Shown: positions 24,499-36,499, counted from the stretch's first letter. The stretch is 64,000 bases of DNA from Frondihabitans sp. 762G35 (GCF_002074055.1 NZ_CP014619.1:868001-932000), one strand, 5' to 3'. Made by a program: numbers and translations. Notes: generated by a model not told the origin, from the sequence alone.

Positions 24499-25295
24499 CA
24501 GATCTCCTTGAGGACGGCCCGCTCGCAGGCGCGGAAGACGAGGATGCCGATCGCGAGGACGACGAAGCACATGACGGCGCCCACGACGACCTCGTAGAGG
24601 GATATCTGGTCGGGGAAGAACGCGCCGCGGTACATGCCGAAGATCCCGCTCAGGGGGTTGAACGCCGCGAAGAAGCGGAAGTCGTGGGGGAGGTTCTTCG
24701 TCCCGTAGATGATCGGCGAGGCGTAGAAGAGGAAGCGCAGGATGAGTTTGACGGCCCTCTCGAGATCGCGGAAGAACACCACCAGCGGCGCGATGATCAA
24801 CCCGAGGCCCGTGATCAGGACGGCCTGCAGGAGGATCGCGATCGGGAACAGGACGACCTGCCAGTGCAGGGTCGCCCCGGCGAGGATGGCGAAGAAGGCC
24901 AGCACGGGGAGGCTGAAGAGGAATTCGATCCCCTTCGACATCACGATGCGGTTGACCCAGATGGTGCGCGGGATCTTCGTGGACCGGACGAGCTTGGCGT
25001 CGCTCGTGAACGCCTTGGTCGCGTCGGACACCGCCCCGTTGAACCACTGCCAGGCGAGCACGCCGCTGAGGAGGAAGACGATGTACGGCGTCTCGCCGAC
25101 GTTGCGCTTGAAGATCTGCGTGAAGACGAAGTAGTAGATCGCGCTCATCAGGAGCGGGTCGAGGATCGACCAGACGTAGCCGAGCTTCGAGGTGGCGTAG
25201 CGGACGCGCAGGTCGCGACTCGTGAGGAGCCACAGGATCTGGCGGTATCTCGCGAGCCCGGTAGCCCGGGGCCGCGCGCTCACGGTTGTCGTCAC
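24498..25295 (-). CDS. Polysaccharide/teichoic-acid ABC exporter, permease subunit (Wzm/TagG type)
   Basis: A 265-residue ABC-2 permease with six membrane segments, including YVWSILDPLLMSAIYYFVFT, and the family features YATSKLGYVWSILDP at the N-terminus and FFRDLERAVKLILRFLFYASP before the last helices. It would form a dimeric channel that moves an undecaprenyl-linked glycan to the outer face of the membrane. The GTG start at 25295 has AGAGGA about six bases upstream. It lies downstream of the cytidylyltransferase, 49 bp away on the same strand, so all three genes probably form one transcript. Confidence 0.9.
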   Translation of the reverse strand: MTTTVSARPRATGLARYRQILWLLTSRDLRVRYATSKLGYVWSILDPLLMSAIYYFVFTQIFKRNVGETPYIVFLLSGVLAWQWFNGAVSDATKAFTSDAKLVRSTKIPRTIWVNRIVMSKGIEFLFSLPVLAFFAILAGATLHWQVVLFPIAILLQAVLITGLGLIIAPLVVFFRDLERAVKLILRFLFYASPIIYGTKNLPHDFRFFAAFNPLSGIFGMYRGAFFPDQISLYEVVVGAVMCFVVLAIGILVFRACERAVLKEI

Positions 25296-25344
25296 GGGTG
25301 TCCTCTACTGTTCAGGACATCCCGGCCGAGGCCGTCGACCGGGC

Positions 25345-26037
25345 TCAGACGAAGAGGTTCGCCCGCTCGAGGTCTTCGGCGAAGTCGACCTCGACGGCGT
25401 AGAGGTCGGAGATGTCCACCGGCACAAAGCGTAGGCCATTCTGCTCGATACCCAGCTCGATGCCGCGCTCGAAGTAGTCCTGGTTGTCGACCCGGCCGAG
25501 CTGGCGCGTGAGGGCGGCCTTGTCGGCCTTCGAGACGAAGTTGATGCCGACGGCCTCGCCGAGCCCGTGCTTGACCTGCTTGGAGAGCTCGTCGATGAAG
25601 CCCTCCGCGTCGGTGGTGTACTTGACCTCCTCGTCGGAGACCTTCGCCGTGTTGACGGAGACGAACGACTGGTCGGACGAGATGTAAGGGAGGGCGCGCT
25701 GGAGCGCGGCCGGGTCGAAGACGACGTCGCCGTTCATCCAGAGGACGCCGCTGGAGCCGGTGGCCTTCAGAGCGCGCATGAGGCTCTTCGACGTGTTGGT
25801 CTGGTCGTACTGCTCGTTGTAGACGAAGCTCGCGGTCGGGAAGGCTTCGACGATGTGCTCGTACTTGTAGCCGACGACGACGGTGATCTTCACGTCAGCG
25901 CCGAAGGCCTGGCGGATGTTCTCCATCTGCTGCTGCATGATGGTCCGGCCGTCGGCCAGCTCGGTGAGGCACTTGGGCAGCGAGCGCCCCAGACGGGTGC
26001 CCATGCCTGCGGCCAGGATCACGATTTGGGTGCTCAC
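25345..26037 (-). CDS. Phosphocholine/sugar-phosphate cytidylyltransferase-like NTP transferase
   Basis: A 230-residue nucleotidyltransferase of the LicC-like group. The nucleotide-binding motif is ILAAGMGTRLGRSLPKCL. VVVGYKYEHI and YNEQYDQTNTSKSL are typical of phosphocholine or inositol-phosphate cytidylyltransferases, and MNGDVVFD holds the metal-binding Asp. It would make a CDP-activated alcohol or sugar, which fits the CDP-alcohol phosphotransferase at 20351-21169 and the exporter that follows. The substrate is not determined. GTG 26037 is chosen because GAGGAG sits seven bases upstream. A longer in-frame start at 26196 adds residues without family similarity. Confidence 0.8.
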   Translation of the reverse strand: MSTQIVILAAGMGTRLGRSLPKCLTELADGRTIMQQQMENIRQAFGADVKITVVVGYKYEHIVEAFPTASFVYNEQYDQTNTSKSLMRALKATGSSGVLWMNGDVVFDPAALQRALPYISSDQSFVSVNTAKVSDEEVKYTTDAEGFIDELSKQVKHGLGEAVGINFVSKADKAALTRQLGRVDNQDYFERGIELGIEQNGLRFVPVDISDLYAVEVDFAEDLERANLFV

Positions 26038-26523
26038 GGTTGTCTCCTCATAGTGGTCTCCGCCTGCCTTCGCCGTCGACCCCTGCCATCGTCGGCTGTC
26101 GCTGCGAGGGTGGCCGCGATGCTTCGCGGACCTGCCCGTCGGGCGACCCGGGGTACGAAATCGAAGGTGTTCACCGGAATCGCTCTCGGTGTTCACGAAG
26201 GGTTTCGAGCCTTGGACACGTCACTGTGCGTTATCAGCCTACGTGATACCCCCGAATCGCGGTCGGGATTGTCAGGGAGTCGTAGTCATTTCGTGACATG
26301 GCGGAAGTCGGCGAGGTTCCGGGGAAGACGGTTGGTACGGTTGGTCGATGGGTGGTGTCCGCGGTGGTCGTGGGCGACCGACCGAGCTCGCCGCGTCGTC
26401 GCACGCACCGGCGGACCGGCCGCTCGCGACGAATTCGCGCCCCGCATCCCGCCGTGACCGGGCGGATGCCGACCGGGGTACGCCCATCCATCACACGAGC
26501 CATCAGGACAACGGGGGAATCCA
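26038..26523. other. 486-bp divergent intergenic region with paired direct repeats
   Basis: No gene is seen. The region separates the minus-strand glycan-export operon from the plus-strand ABC exporter. It holds two perfect copies of GGTGTTCAC (26166-26174, 26188-26196), 22 bp apart on the same face of the helix. A tandem 9-bp repeat ACGGTTGGT lies at 26328-26345. The stretch 26150-26300 is less GC-rich than its surroundings and probably contains both promoters. A minus-strand TAGGCT near 26240 is one candidate -10. Confidence 0.5.
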
Positions 26524-28496
<1,973 letters not shown>

Positions 28497-28521
<25 letters not shown>

Positions 28522-30062
28522 GGCTCCTCTCGATCGCCAACACCGTCCGCTTCGGGCTTCGCCCCGCGGCCGCGGCGCTCGTGACGGTCGCCGTCGTCCT
28601 CATCGCCTCGATCGTCGTGGCCTCCCTGGTGAGCGGCCTCCGATCGGCTCCGCTGGCCGAGGTCAAGGCGCTCGTCGTCGGCGGCGGCTCGCTCGTGCTC
28701 GTCGCGTTCGCGGTGGCGCCGTTCGCCTCGTCGCGCGCCGGCTGGGGCGACCCCCGCCGCCTCTTCGGTTACGGCGCCTCGACCGACCAGGCGGCGGTCG
28801 GGCTCGCTCTGGCCGGCGCGATCGGTCTCCCCGCTCTGGCGCTCCTCATCGTCGGTCCCGGGTACGTGCGGGCGTGGGGAACCGGGTCGGGAACGGCCTG
28901 GCTCGCGACCGTCGCCGCGGTCCTCGCCGGAGTCACGGCGCTCCTGCTCGCGCTCGTCGCGACGACCCTCAACGCGCGCATCACGGCCCGACGCTCGCGC
29001 GATCTCCTCGTCGGCGGGGGGATCGTCGTCGCCCTGCTCCTCGTGCCGCTCGTGGTCGATCTGGTCCGCATCGCCCTGCCCGGAGGGTACGACGGTTCCG
29101 GCGCCCTCGCCGACGCTCTCGCCTGGACCCCGTTCGGCGCCGCTCTGGCCCTCCCGGCGCACGCCCTGGCGGGTGACGGCGGCCGCGTCGCCGCCGACCT
29201 CGTCGTCGCGCTCGCGACCATCGCCCTCCTGTGGATCGGCTGGCGCGCTCTCGTCTCCCGTGCCCTCCACCGAGCCGAAGCCCCCGAACCGGCGGGTCGG
29301 CGAGTCGGTCTCGGCTGGTTCGACCTGGCCGTCGCGAGCCCCGCGGGCGCGGTCGCCGGTCGCAGTCTCACCTACTGGACGCGCGACGCGCGATACCGCT
29401 GGTCGCTGGTCGTCCTGCCGTTCCTGCCCGTGGTGGTCGTTCCCCTGGGGATCGCCGGCATGGACTGGCGCCAGCTCGCGCTGATCCCGGTGCCGCTGAT
29501 GTGCCTCCTGCTCGGCTTCATCCCGCACAACGACGTCGCCTACGACAACACGGCGCTCTGGATGCACCTGGCGAGCAACGTCCGCGGCCTGGCCGATCGG
29601 GTCGGACGCCTCGCGCCGCCCCTGGTGCTCGGGCTGCCCATCGCCGTCATCGGCTCGCTGGTCGCGGTGTTCCTGCACGGGGACGTGTCGGCGTTCCCGG
29701 CCGAGTTCGGCCTCGGCCTGGCGCTCCTGCTGTCCGGTCTGGGCCTGTCGAGCATCCTCTCCGCCGCGCTCCCGTACGCCGCGGTGCGCCCGGGCGACGA
29801 CCCGTTCCAACAGCCGCAGTCGACCGGCGCCGCGTCCGGCTGGTCGCAGTCGGTGATGTTCGTGGGGACCGTCCTGGTCTCGGCCCCGACCGGGTGGCTC
29901 GCCGTGCGGGCGACGGTGGGTGGGCAGCCGGAGCTGGCGAGCACGGCCCTCGTGGCGGGTGTCGTCACCGGTCTCGTCGTGCTGGTCCTCGGCGTCGCGA
30001 TCGGCTCGGCGGTCTTCTCCCGGCGGGCACCCGAGCTGCTCGCGTTCGCGCTCCGCTCCTGA
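28497..30062 (+). CDS. ABC exporter permease subunit, about 12 membrane helices
   Basis: A 521-residue very hydrophobic protein with about 12 membrane segments, for example AALVTVAVVLIASIVVASLV and FGLGLALLLSGLGLSSILSA. It overlaps the ATPase gene by 25 bp and has a strong GGAGGGG site five bases before its ATG, so the two are coupled. It is the partner permease of the tailed ATPase. Family assignment beyond ABC-2-like is uncertain, and the substrate is unknown. Actinobacterial pairs of this kind are often annotated as multidrug or antibiotic exporters. Confidence 0.82.
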
Positions 30063-30129
30063 TCTCCCGAGTCTCGCCCCGGAGGTCCGACGGCCCATTC
30101 GGCGCCTGGTGGGTCACCCCGGGGCGGCG

Positions 30130-30135
30130 TACGAT
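30130..30135 (+). promoter_or_regulatory. -10 box (TACGAT) of leaderless DUF3039 gene
   Basis: TACGAT ends six bases before the ATG at 30142. Confidence 0.45.
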
Positions 30136-30141
30136 GGGCGC

Positions 30142-30417
30142 ATGAGTGACACAGGTATCGCAGGCGGCGGTGCGGGCGGCGGTCTCGACGTCCTCGACCG
30201 CGAACTCGAGAAGCTCCTCAACGACGAGCAGATCGACCCCGGCGACCACGAGCGCTTCTCGCACTACGTGCCGAAGAACAAGATCATGGAGTCCGCGCTG
30301 ACCGGCAAACCGGTCAAGGCGCTCTGCGGCAAGAAGTGGACCCCGGGTCGCGACCCGGAGAAGTTCCCGGTCTGCCCGACCTGCAAAGAGATCTTCGAGA
30401 AGATGAAGTCCGACTAG
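30142..30417 (+). CDS. DUF3039 protein with zinc-knuckle-like cysteines
   Basis: A 91-residue protein of the actinobacterial DUF3039 family. After a Gly-rich start comes LDRELEKLLNDEQIDPGDHERFSHYV, then a conserved C-terminal half with ALCGKKW and PVCPTCKEIFEKM. Those three cysteines plus the upstream His (SHYV) could bind one zinc. Function is unknown. A -10 box six bases before the ATG suggests a leaderless mRNA. It is convergent with pncB, with only 13 bp between the stops. Confidence 0.85.
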   Translation: MSDTGIAGGGAGGGLDVLDRELEKLLNDEQIDPGDHERFSHYVPKNKIMESALTGKPVKALCGKKWTPGRDPEKFPVCPTCKEIFEKMKSD

Positions 30418-30430
30418 GCGCTTCCGCCGT

Positions 30431-31729
30431 TCAGCCCTTCAGGTCGTATCGCGTCTGGATGACGGGCTCGCCTCGACCGAGGCTGAAGGCCGCGCGGGGG
30501 AGTTCGCCGACGGCCGCGGCCCGGTGCTCCCGGGCGAGGCGCGTCCCCTCCGGCCCCAGCCAGCGCTGGTCGACCACGCCGTCCACGACGAGCGGTACGA
30601 GCAGGGTCCGCTCCGACGGTCCCACCTCGGTGGATCCGACACGGACGATCTCCTCCGACGCGAAACCGTTGCGCCGGGCGCGCACGGGGAACTTGCGGCC
30701 CCCGACGGTGGCCTTCTCGGCCGACTTCTTGCCGACGGAGACCCAGTCGCCGGCGTCGTTCCGGTGCGCGACGAGCTTGAAGACCATCGAGGCCGCAGGA
30801 TGCCCGGACCCGGTGACCACGCTCGTCCCGACGCCGTAGCTGTCGACGGGTGCCGCGCGAAGCGCCGCGATGGTGAACTCGTCGAGGTCGTTCGTGACGG
30901 TGATCTTCGTCGAGGTGGCGCCGAACGAATCGAGCTGGGCGCGCACCTCGGCGACGAGCTGCGGGAGGTCGCCGGAGTCGATCCGGACGGACCCGAGCTC
31001 CGGCCCGGCCACGCGGACCGCCGTCGCGACGGCCTCGGGGATGTCGTAGGTGTCGACCAGGAGCGTGGTCGAGGGGCCCAGGGCGTCGACCTGCGAGCGG
31101 AACGCGGCCTCCTCCGAGTCGTGGAGGAGAGTGAAGGCGTGCGCGGCCGTGCCCATCGTGGGGATACCCCAGGTGCGCCCGGCCTCGAGGTTGCTGGTCG
31201 CATCGAACCCCGCGATGAAGGCGGCGCGGGCGGCGGCGACGGCGCTCCACTCGCCGGTGCGGCGCGAGCCCATCTCCGCGAGCGGCCGGCCGTCGGCGGC
31301 GGCGACCATGCGGGCGGCGGCGCTCGCCACGGCGGAGTCGTAGTTGAAGACGCTGAGCGCGAGGGTCTCGAGGAGGACCGCCTCGGCGAAGCTGGACTCC
31401 ACGACGAGGACGGGCGAGTTGGGGAAGTAGACCTCCCCCTCCCGGTAGCCGTGGATGGTGCCGGTGAAGCGGTAGTCGGCGAGCCAGTCGACGGTGCGCT
31501 TGTCGACGACGCTCTCGGCCTCGAGCCAGGAGAGCTCGTCGTCGCCGAAGCGGAAGCGCTCCAGTTCGGCGAGGAAGCGGCCCGTGCCGGCCACGACTCC
31601 GTAGCGCCGCCCCGACGGAAGCCGCCTGGTGAAGACCTCGAAGACGCTCTCCCGGAGCGCCGTCCCGTCGCGCAGGGCCGCATCGAGCATCGTGAGTTCG
31701 TACCGGTCGGTGAGGAGCGCGCTGGTCAC
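30431..31729 (-). CDS. pncB: Nicotinate phosphoribosyltransferase
   Basis: A 432-residue enzyme converting nicotinate and PRPP to nicotinate mononucleotide in NAD salvage. Conserved parts are [12 protein letters not shown] at the start, [20 protein letters not shown], the phosphorylated-His region [20 protein letters not shown] and [10 protein letters not shown]. Length is normal. The GTG start at 31729 is six bases after a minus-strand TAGGCT, so the transcript is probably leaderless. It is divergent from murI across only 35 bp. NAD salvage fits with the NAD-hydrolysing NudC and NAD-dependent LigA in the same window, but no operon links them. Confidence 0.93.
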   Translation of the reverse strand: MTSALLTDRYELTMLDAALRDGTALRESVFEVFTRRLPSGRRYGVVAGTGRFLAELERFRFGDDELSWLEAESVVDKRTVDWLADYRFTGTIHGYREGEVYFPNSPVLVVESSFAEAVLLETLALSVFNYDSAVASAAARMVAAADGRPLAEMGSRRTGEWSAVAAARAAFIAGFDATSNLEAGRTWGIPTMGTAAHAFTLLHDSEEAAFRSQVDALGPSTTLLVDTYDIPEAVATAVRVAGPELGSVRIDSGDLPQLVAEVRAQLDSFGATSTKITVTNDLDEFTIAALRAAPVDSYGVGTSVVTGSGHPAASMVFKLVAHRNDAGDWVSVGKKSAEKATVGGRKFPVRARRNGFASEEIVRVGSTEVGPSERTLLVPLVVDGVVDQRWLGPEGTRLAREHRAAAVGELPRAAFSLGRGEPVIQTRYDLKG

Positions 31730-31735
31730 GGTGTC

Positions 31736-31756
31736 AGCCTAGGTCACGGGTAGGCT
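31736..31756. promoter_or_regulatory. Divergent back-to-back -10 boxes (TAGGCT on each strand)
   Basis: Minus-strand TAGGCT (31741-31736) lies six bases before pncB's GTG. Plus-strand TAGGCT (31751-31756) lies eight bases before murI's GTG. The whole gap is 35 bp, so the two promoters must overlap and any -35 of one lies inside the other gene. Confidence 0.5.
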
Positions 31757-31764
31757 TACGCACC

Positions 31765-32616
31765 GTGACGGACGCAGCGATCGGAGTCTTCGACTCGGGA
31801 GTCGGCGGCCTTACCGTGTCCCGCGCGATCATCGACCAGCTGCCCCGCGAGTCGATCGTCTACGTGGGCGACACCGCGCACAGCCCCTACGGGCCGAAGC
31901 CGATCGCCGAGGTGCGCGAGTACGCGCTGGAGGTCATGGACGACCTGGTCGCGCAGGGCGTCAAGCTCCTCGTGATCGCGTGCAACACGGCGTCGGCGGC
32001 CGTGCTGCGCGACGCCCGCGAGCGGTACACGGGTCCGCACGGCATCCCCGTCGTCGAGGTCATCCAGCCGGCCGTCCGGGCGGCGATGAAGCAGACCCGG
32101 TCGTCGCGCGTCGGCGTGATCGCGACGGAGGGCACGGTGACCTCGCGAGCGTACGAGGACGCCTTCGCCGCGGCTCCGGACCTGACCCTCTTCACGCGGG
32201 CGTGCCCGCGTTTCGTGGAGTTCGTCGAGGACGGCGACACCTCGAGCGCCGAGCTCCTCGCGGTCGCCGAGACCTACCTCGCCCCTCTCCGCGACGCACG
32301 CATCGACACGCTCGTGCTCGGCTGCACCCACTACCCGCTCATGTCGGCCGCCATCCAATACGTGATGGGCCCCGACGTGACCCTGGTCTCCAGTGCCGAG
32401 GAGACGGCGAACGACGTCTATCGCACGCTCGTCGCCCACGGGCTCGAGCGGCGGAGCGTCGAGCCGCCCACCTACGACTTCCAGGCCACCGCGATCGACC
32501 AGGCCCCGTTCATCCGGCTGGCCAAGAGGTTCCTCGGACCCGAGGTCTCGCGGGTCGGGCACCTGGAGACCGGCACCATCGACCTCCCGGCCGGCTTCGG
32601 TCGGGCCTCCCGCTGA
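31765..32616 (+). CDS. murI: Glutamate racemase
   Basis: A 283-residue cofactor-independent racemase making D-glutamate for peptidoglycan. The two catalytic cysteines are C73 in IACNTAS and C187 in LGCTHYPL. The N-terminal [12 protein letters not shown] and the [13 protein letters not shown] loop are also typical. Length is normal. The GTG start has no ribosome site but a TAGGCT eight bases upstream. It is followed 63 bp later by rph, and rph-rdgB after murI is a common actinobacterial order. Confidence 0.95.
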   Translation: MTDAAIGVFDSGVGGLTVSRAIIDQLPRESIVYVGDTAHSPYGPKPIAEVREYALEVMDDLVAQGVKLLVIACNTASAAVLRDARERYTGPHGIPVVEVIQPAVRAAMKQTRSSRVGVIATEGTVTSRAYEDAFAAAPDLTLFTRACPRFVEFVEDGDTSSAELLAVAETYLAPLRDARIDTLVLGCTHYPLMSAAIQYVMGPDVTLVSSAEETANDVYRTLVAHGLERRSVEPPTYDFQATAIDQAPFIRLAKRFLGPEVSRVGHLETGTIDLPAGFGRASR

Positions 32617-32679
32617 CCGCGTCGCCCGACGCCGCCACCCGCTTCGACCTCAGACGCCTCACCACACCAAGGAGACACC

Positions 32680-33423
32680 ATGACGACACGCGCCGACGGA
32701 CGCGCAGCCGACCAGCTGCGCGAGGTCACCATCGAGAAGGGCTGGAGCGCCCAGGCCGAGGGCAGCGCCCTCGTCAGCTTCGGCGGCACGAAGGTCCTCT
32801 GCACCGCCTCGTTCACGAACGGCGTCCCGCGCTGGCTGACCGGCAAGGGCAAGGGCTGGGTGACGGCGGAGTACGCGATGCTCCCTCGCGCCACGAACTC
32901 GCGAAACGACCGCGAGAGCGTCAAGGGCAAGATCGGCGGCCGGACGCACGAGATCTCGCGCCTGATCGGACGGAGCCTCCGCGCCGTCGTCGACACCAAG
33001 GCCCTCGGCGAGAACACGATCGTTCTCGACTGCGACGTCCTCCAGGCCGACGGCGGCACGCGGACGGCCGCCATCACCGGCGCCTACGTGGCGCTCGCCG
33101 AGGCCATCGAGTGGGGCCGCGCGAATCGCTTCATCGGGCAGAAGGCCGTGCCCCTCATCGACAGCGTGTCGGCCGTCTCGGTCGGAATCATCGACGGCGA
33201 GCCCATGCTCGACCTCGCCTACGTCGAGGACGTCCGAGCCGAGACCGACATGAACGTCGTCGTCACGGGCCGGGGTCTCTTCGTGGAGGTGCAGGGCACG
33301 GCCGAGGGTGCGCCCTTCGACCGGTCCGAGCTGAACTCGCTGCTCGATCTCGCCCTCGCCGGCGCCGTCGACCTCAGCAGGATCCAGACCGAGACGCTCG
33401 AAGCCACCGGGGCCGACTCGTGA
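32680..33423 (+). CDS. rph: Ribonuclease PH
   Basis: This 247-residue phosphorolytic exoribonuclease trims tRNA 3' ends. Motifs include [49 protein letters not shown] and the phosphate-binding [19 protein letters not shown]. Length is normal and the ATG has AAGGAG about six bases upstream. Its TGA overlaps rdgB's GTG (GTGA). Neither tRNA gene in the window encodes CCA, so 3' maturation by RNase PH and CCA addition would be needed. Confidence 0.96.
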   Translation: MTTRADGRAADQLREVTIEKGWSAQAEGSALVSFGGTKVLCTASFTNGVPRWLTGKGKGWVTAEYAMLPRATNSRNDRESVKGKIGGRTHEISRLIGRSLRAVVDTKALGENTIVLDCDVLQADGGTRTAAITGAYVALAEAIEWGRANRFIGQKAVPLIDSVSAVSVGIIDGEPMLDLAYVEDVRAETDMNVVVTGRGLFVEVQGTAEGAPFDRSELNSLLDLALAGAVDLSRIQTETLEATGADS

Positions 33424-34043
33424 CCCGCGTCGTCCTCGCCACGCACAACGCCCACAAGGTCGCCGAGCTCCAGCGCATCCTGGGGGCGTCGCTCGTGGGC
33501 ATCGAGCTCGTGACGTACGACGGCCCCGAGCCCGTCGAGGACGGCGACACCTTCGAGGCGAACGCGCTGATCAAGGCGCGCGCGGCCTCCGAGTACACCG
33601 GCCTGCCCGCGATCGCGGACGACTCCGGGATCGCCGTCGACGCCCTCGACGGGGCTCCGGGGATCCACTCCGCCCGCTACGCCGGCACCCGCGACGACAC
33701 CGACAACCTCGAGCTGCTGCTGACGAACCTCGAGGGCGTCGCCGACCGGCGCGCGTCGTTCGTCTGCGCCGCGGCCCTCGTGGTCCCGCCGCCGACCGGG
33801 GCCGTCGGACCGGACGGACCCGCCGAGATGGCCGCCAGCGACGAGCACGTCGAGCTGGCGACCTGGCCGGGGACGGTGCTGACGGAGGCGGCAGGATCCG
33901 GGGGCTTCGGGTACGACCCGATCTTCCGTCCCGACGACGAGACCCGCAGCGCCGCCGAGCTCACGGTCGCCGAGAAGGACTCGACGAGCCACCGGGCGCA
34001 GGCGTTCCAGGCTCTCGCCCCGAGGATCGCCGCGCTCGCCTGA
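33420..34043 (+). CDS. rdgB: dITP/XTP pyrophosphatase (RdgB/HAM1 family)
   Basis: A 207-residue house-cleaning enzyme that hydrolyses dITP, XTP and ITP to monophosphates. Motifs are [14 protein letters not shown] at the N-terminus, [32 protein letters not shown] and [11 protein letters not shown], with SHRAQAF near the end. The GTG start overlaps the rph stop by four bases. An insertion near residues 124-140 ([20 protein letters not shown]) is slightly longer than in E. coli RdgB. It is convergent with dedA. Confidence 0.95.
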   Translation: MTRVVLATHNAHKVAELQRILGASLVGIELVTYDGPEPVEDGDTFEANALIKARAASEYTGLPAIADDSGIAVDALDGAPGIHSARYAGTRDDTDNLELLLTNLEGVADRRASFVCAAALVVPPPTGAVGPDGPAEMAASDEHVELATWPGTVLTEAAGSGGFGYDPIFRPDDETRSAAELTVAEKDSTSHRAQAFQALAPRIAALA

Positions 34044-34110
34044 GTCTCGGCGTGGACGATCGACCGACGCGGACCCTCGACCGGCACGGCCGCTGGCGCG
34101 AGCCGGGCGG

Positions 34111-34818
34111 CTACGGCTGAGCGGGCGAGGAGTCGCCGGCCCTCTCGCCGGGCGTCGCGTCGCCGTCCGCCTTCTTGGCCTTGCGGCTCGTGCGGAAGAC
34201 CTGCAGGAGCGCCGGCACCACGGAGACGAGGACAGCGGCCAGCAGGATGATGTCGATGTACTTCTCGACGAAGGCCGCCACGGGAGGGATGTGCCCGATC
34301 CCGTAGCCGAGCATCGTGATGCCGAAGCCCCAGGCGAGAGCGCCGATCGCGTTGTAGAGCGAGTATTTCCGGTACGGCATGTGCGCGATGCCGGCGGCGA
34401 TGGGCGTGAACGTGCGCACGACGGGTACGAAGCGGGCGAGGATGACCGCGAACGCGCCGAACTTCACGAAGAACGCGTTGGTGCGTTTGACGTTCTCGGA
34501 CGAGAAGAGCCCGCTCTCCTTGCGCTCGAAGATGCGCGGGCCGACCTTGTGCCCGATCAGGTAGCCGAGCTCGCCGCCGAGGAACGCCGCGAGGGCGATC
34601 AGGAACGCGATCAGCAGGATCGGCAGCCCGAGCCCGTAGGCGTCCTTCGCCGCGATGACGCCGGCGAGGATCAGGAGCGTGTCGCCCGGGAAGATGAAGC
34701 CGATGAGCAGGCCGGTCTCGGCGAAGATGATCGCGCAGATGCCGAGCACGGCCCACGGCCCGAAGGAGTGGATGAGCTCCTCGGGGTTCAGGAAGGGAAT
34801 CGTCGCCAGGGGCAGCAT
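34111..34818 (-). CDS. DedA family membrane protein
   Basis: A 235-residue protein of the DedA/SNARE-associated family, implicated in moving undecaprenyl phosphate or phospholipids across the membrane. It has five or six hydrophobic segments and the family motifs FIFPGDTLLILAG, GELGYLIGHKVGPRIF and FARFVPVVRTFTPIAAGI-type (ARFVPVVRTFTPIAAGIAHM). The C-terminal 35 residues are charged and disordered. ATG 34818 is chosen over 34863 because GGAGA lies eight bases upstream and the hydrophobic start fits homologues. Confidence 0.92.
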   Translation of the reverse strand: MLPLATIPFLNPEELIHSFGPWAVLGICAIIFAETGLLIGFIFPGDTLLILAGVIAAKDAYGLGLPILLIAFLIALAAFLGGELGYLIGHKVGPRIFERKESGLFSSENVKRTNAFFVKFGAFAVILARFVPVVRTFTPIAAGIAHMPYRKYSLYNAIGALAWGFGITMLGYGIGHIPPVAAFVEKYIDIILLAAVLVSVVPALLQVFRTSRKAKKADGDATPGERAGDSSPAQP

Positions 34819-34979
34819 CAGTGGTTCTCCGTTTTCGGTTCGCACCAGGGCCGGAGGCGGCACCAGACGCGCGACCGTCGGTGGGCGATGCGCTGATCGC
34901 GGCCCGACGTGTGATCGTGGTCAGCCTATTCGACCGGCACCGGCCCCGGGGCTGCCCCCGGACGAATGGGTACCCCAGA

Positions 34980-35045
34980 CCGAGGGAGGAACGACCTCGG
35001 GATGACGAGCCGGCGCGGCCGAGGGAGGAACGACCTCGGGATGAC
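34980..35045. repeat. Two identical 27-bp repeats with internal dyad
   Basis: CCGAGGGAGGAACGACCTCG followed by GGATGAC occurs at 34980-35006 and 35019-35045. Within each copy CCGAGG and CCTCGG can pair across nine bases. The pair sits immediately downstream of tRNA-Leu on the minus strand, so it may end that transcript or belong to a dispersed repeat family. Confidence 0.75.
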
Positions 35046-35051
35046 AGGCGG

Positions 35052-35133
35052 TGCGGGAGAAGGGACTTGAACCCTCACGCTCGAAAGCACAGGAACCTAA
35101 ATCCTGCGTGTCTGCCGATTTCACCACTCCCGC
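35052..35133 (-). tRNA. tRNA-Leu (UAG)
   Basis: The minus strand folds with acceptor arms GCGGGAG and CTCCCGC, an anticodon stem CAGGA/TCCTG around loop TTTAGGT (anticodon TAG, reading CUN codons), a long variable arm and the T-arm GGTTCAAGTCC. The discriminator is A and CCA is not encoded. A minus-strand TAAGCT nine bases upstream may be the -10. Confidence 0.95.
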
Positions 35134-35166
35134 GGCGGTATCAGCTTAGCCAGCGGCTCCTGCGTC

Positions 35167-36465
35167 TCAGCGTTTCAGATGCGGCTGGTGCGGGGAGTAC
35201 CGCGGGACGTACCGGAGCAGGATGCCCGCGCCGACGAACCCCAGGACGCCCATGACCCCGCTGGCGAACGAGATCGTCACGAGAGCCGTGAGCCCGGCGA
35301 TGAGGAGCGGCGCGGCGGCGCTGCCGAAGTCGCCGGTGAAGCGCCACGCCCCGAGGAAGGGTGCGGGGTTCTCCTTGTCGGCGAGGTCGGCGCCGAGGGT
35401 CATCAGGATGCCCGAGCCGATGCCGTTCGCGACCGACATGAACAGGGCCACGCCGATGAACCAGCCGACGTTGTCGGGCAGCGCGTGGGTGAGGGAGAGG
35501 GCGAGGTAGCTGATCCCGAGGCCGACCATGCAGGGCATGGCGCTCCACAGCCGCCCCCAGCGGTCCATGATCTGGCCGCTCGTGTAGAAGAGGGCGAAGT
35601 CGATGGCTCCGGCGATCCCGATGATGAGGGCCGTCTCGGTCGACCCGAGGGCGATGCTGACGGCCCAGAGGGGCAGGATCACCTGGCGCCCGGCCCGCAT
35701 CGCCCCGATCAGGGCCGCCCCGCTGCCGAGCTTGACGAGGACGCCGCGATGGCGCCAGAGGGTCGGGAAGAGACCCTGCGCCTCGGCGGCGACCTCGCGC
35801 TCGCCGGCCGTGCGGTCATCGGGGCCGGTCGCGGCCGACTCCCGCGCGGTCCGGGCGCGGAGGGCGCGGCGTTCGTCGCCGCGGGCGGCGGCCGTCGGAT
35901 CCTTCAGGACGAGGAGGACGCCGGCGGCGGCGAGGCAGCCGGCGATGTGGATCCAGAAGGCCGACTGGGTCGACCCGGTGAGGTGGATGACCGCCGCCGA
36001 GAGGAGCGGCCCGACGAAGTAGCCGAACCGGAAGACGCCGCCGAGGCTCGACAGCGCCCTGGCGCGGATCTCGGGAGGCACGAAGCTCGTCATGAAGGCG
36101 TGCCGCGCCAGCGCGAAGACGGCCGTCGAGAGCCCGATCAGGAAGACGCCCAGGGCCAGCACCCAGACGTCCGGTGCGACGACGCAGACGAGGAGGCCGA
36201 CGACGCTGACGAGGGCGGCTCCGATCATGGCGGTCCGCTCGCCGATGCGCGAGACGAGCCAACCGCTCGGGATGTCGCCGATGAGCTCCCCGACGAGGAT
36301 GAGGGAGGCGACGAAGGCCGAGAGAGCGAGGGTCGCTCCGAGGCTGTCGGACACGACGGGGATGATCGGGATGATGGCGCCCTCGCCGATCGCGAAGAGG
36401 GCGGCCGGCAGGAATGCCGAGAGGGCCACCGACCTCATCGAGAAGGTGGAGGAGGTCGTCGACAT
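35167..36465 (-). CDS. Major facilitator superfamily exporter
   Basis: A 432-residue 12-helix transporter. The loop 2-3 signature is [19 protein letters not shown] (from GxLaDrxGrkxxl), and a central charged loop (about 195-230, [20 protein letters not shown]) separates the two halves. It is probably a drug or metabolite exporter, and the substrate is unknown. ATG 36465 is preferred over GTG 36477 because GGAGGAC lies five bases upstream. It is divergent from mnmA with a 47-bp gap. Confidence 0.9.
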   Translation of the reverse strand: MSTTSSTFSMRSVALSAFLPAALFAIGEGAIIPIIPVVSDSLGATLALSAFVASLILVGELIGDIPSGWLVSRIGERTAMIGAALVSVVGLLVCVVAPDVWVLALGVFLIGLSTAVFALARHAFMTSFVPPEIRARALSSLGGVFRFGYFVGPLLSAAVIHLTGSTQSAFWIHIAGCLAAAGVLLVLKDPTAAARGDERRALRARTARESAATGPDDRTAGEREVAAEAQGLFPTLWRHRGVLVKLGSGAALIGAMRAGRQVILPLWAVSIALGSTETALIIGIAGAIDFALFYTSGQIMDRWGRLWSAMPCMVGLGISYLALSLTHALPDNVGWFIGVALFMSVANGIGSGILMTLGADLADKENPAPFLGAWRFTGDFGSAAAPLLIAGLTALVTISFASGVMGVLGFVGAGILLRYVPRYSPHQPHLKR

Positions 36466-36499
36466 GGCGTCCTCCACAGTACGCTTCCCGGCCCGCGCC

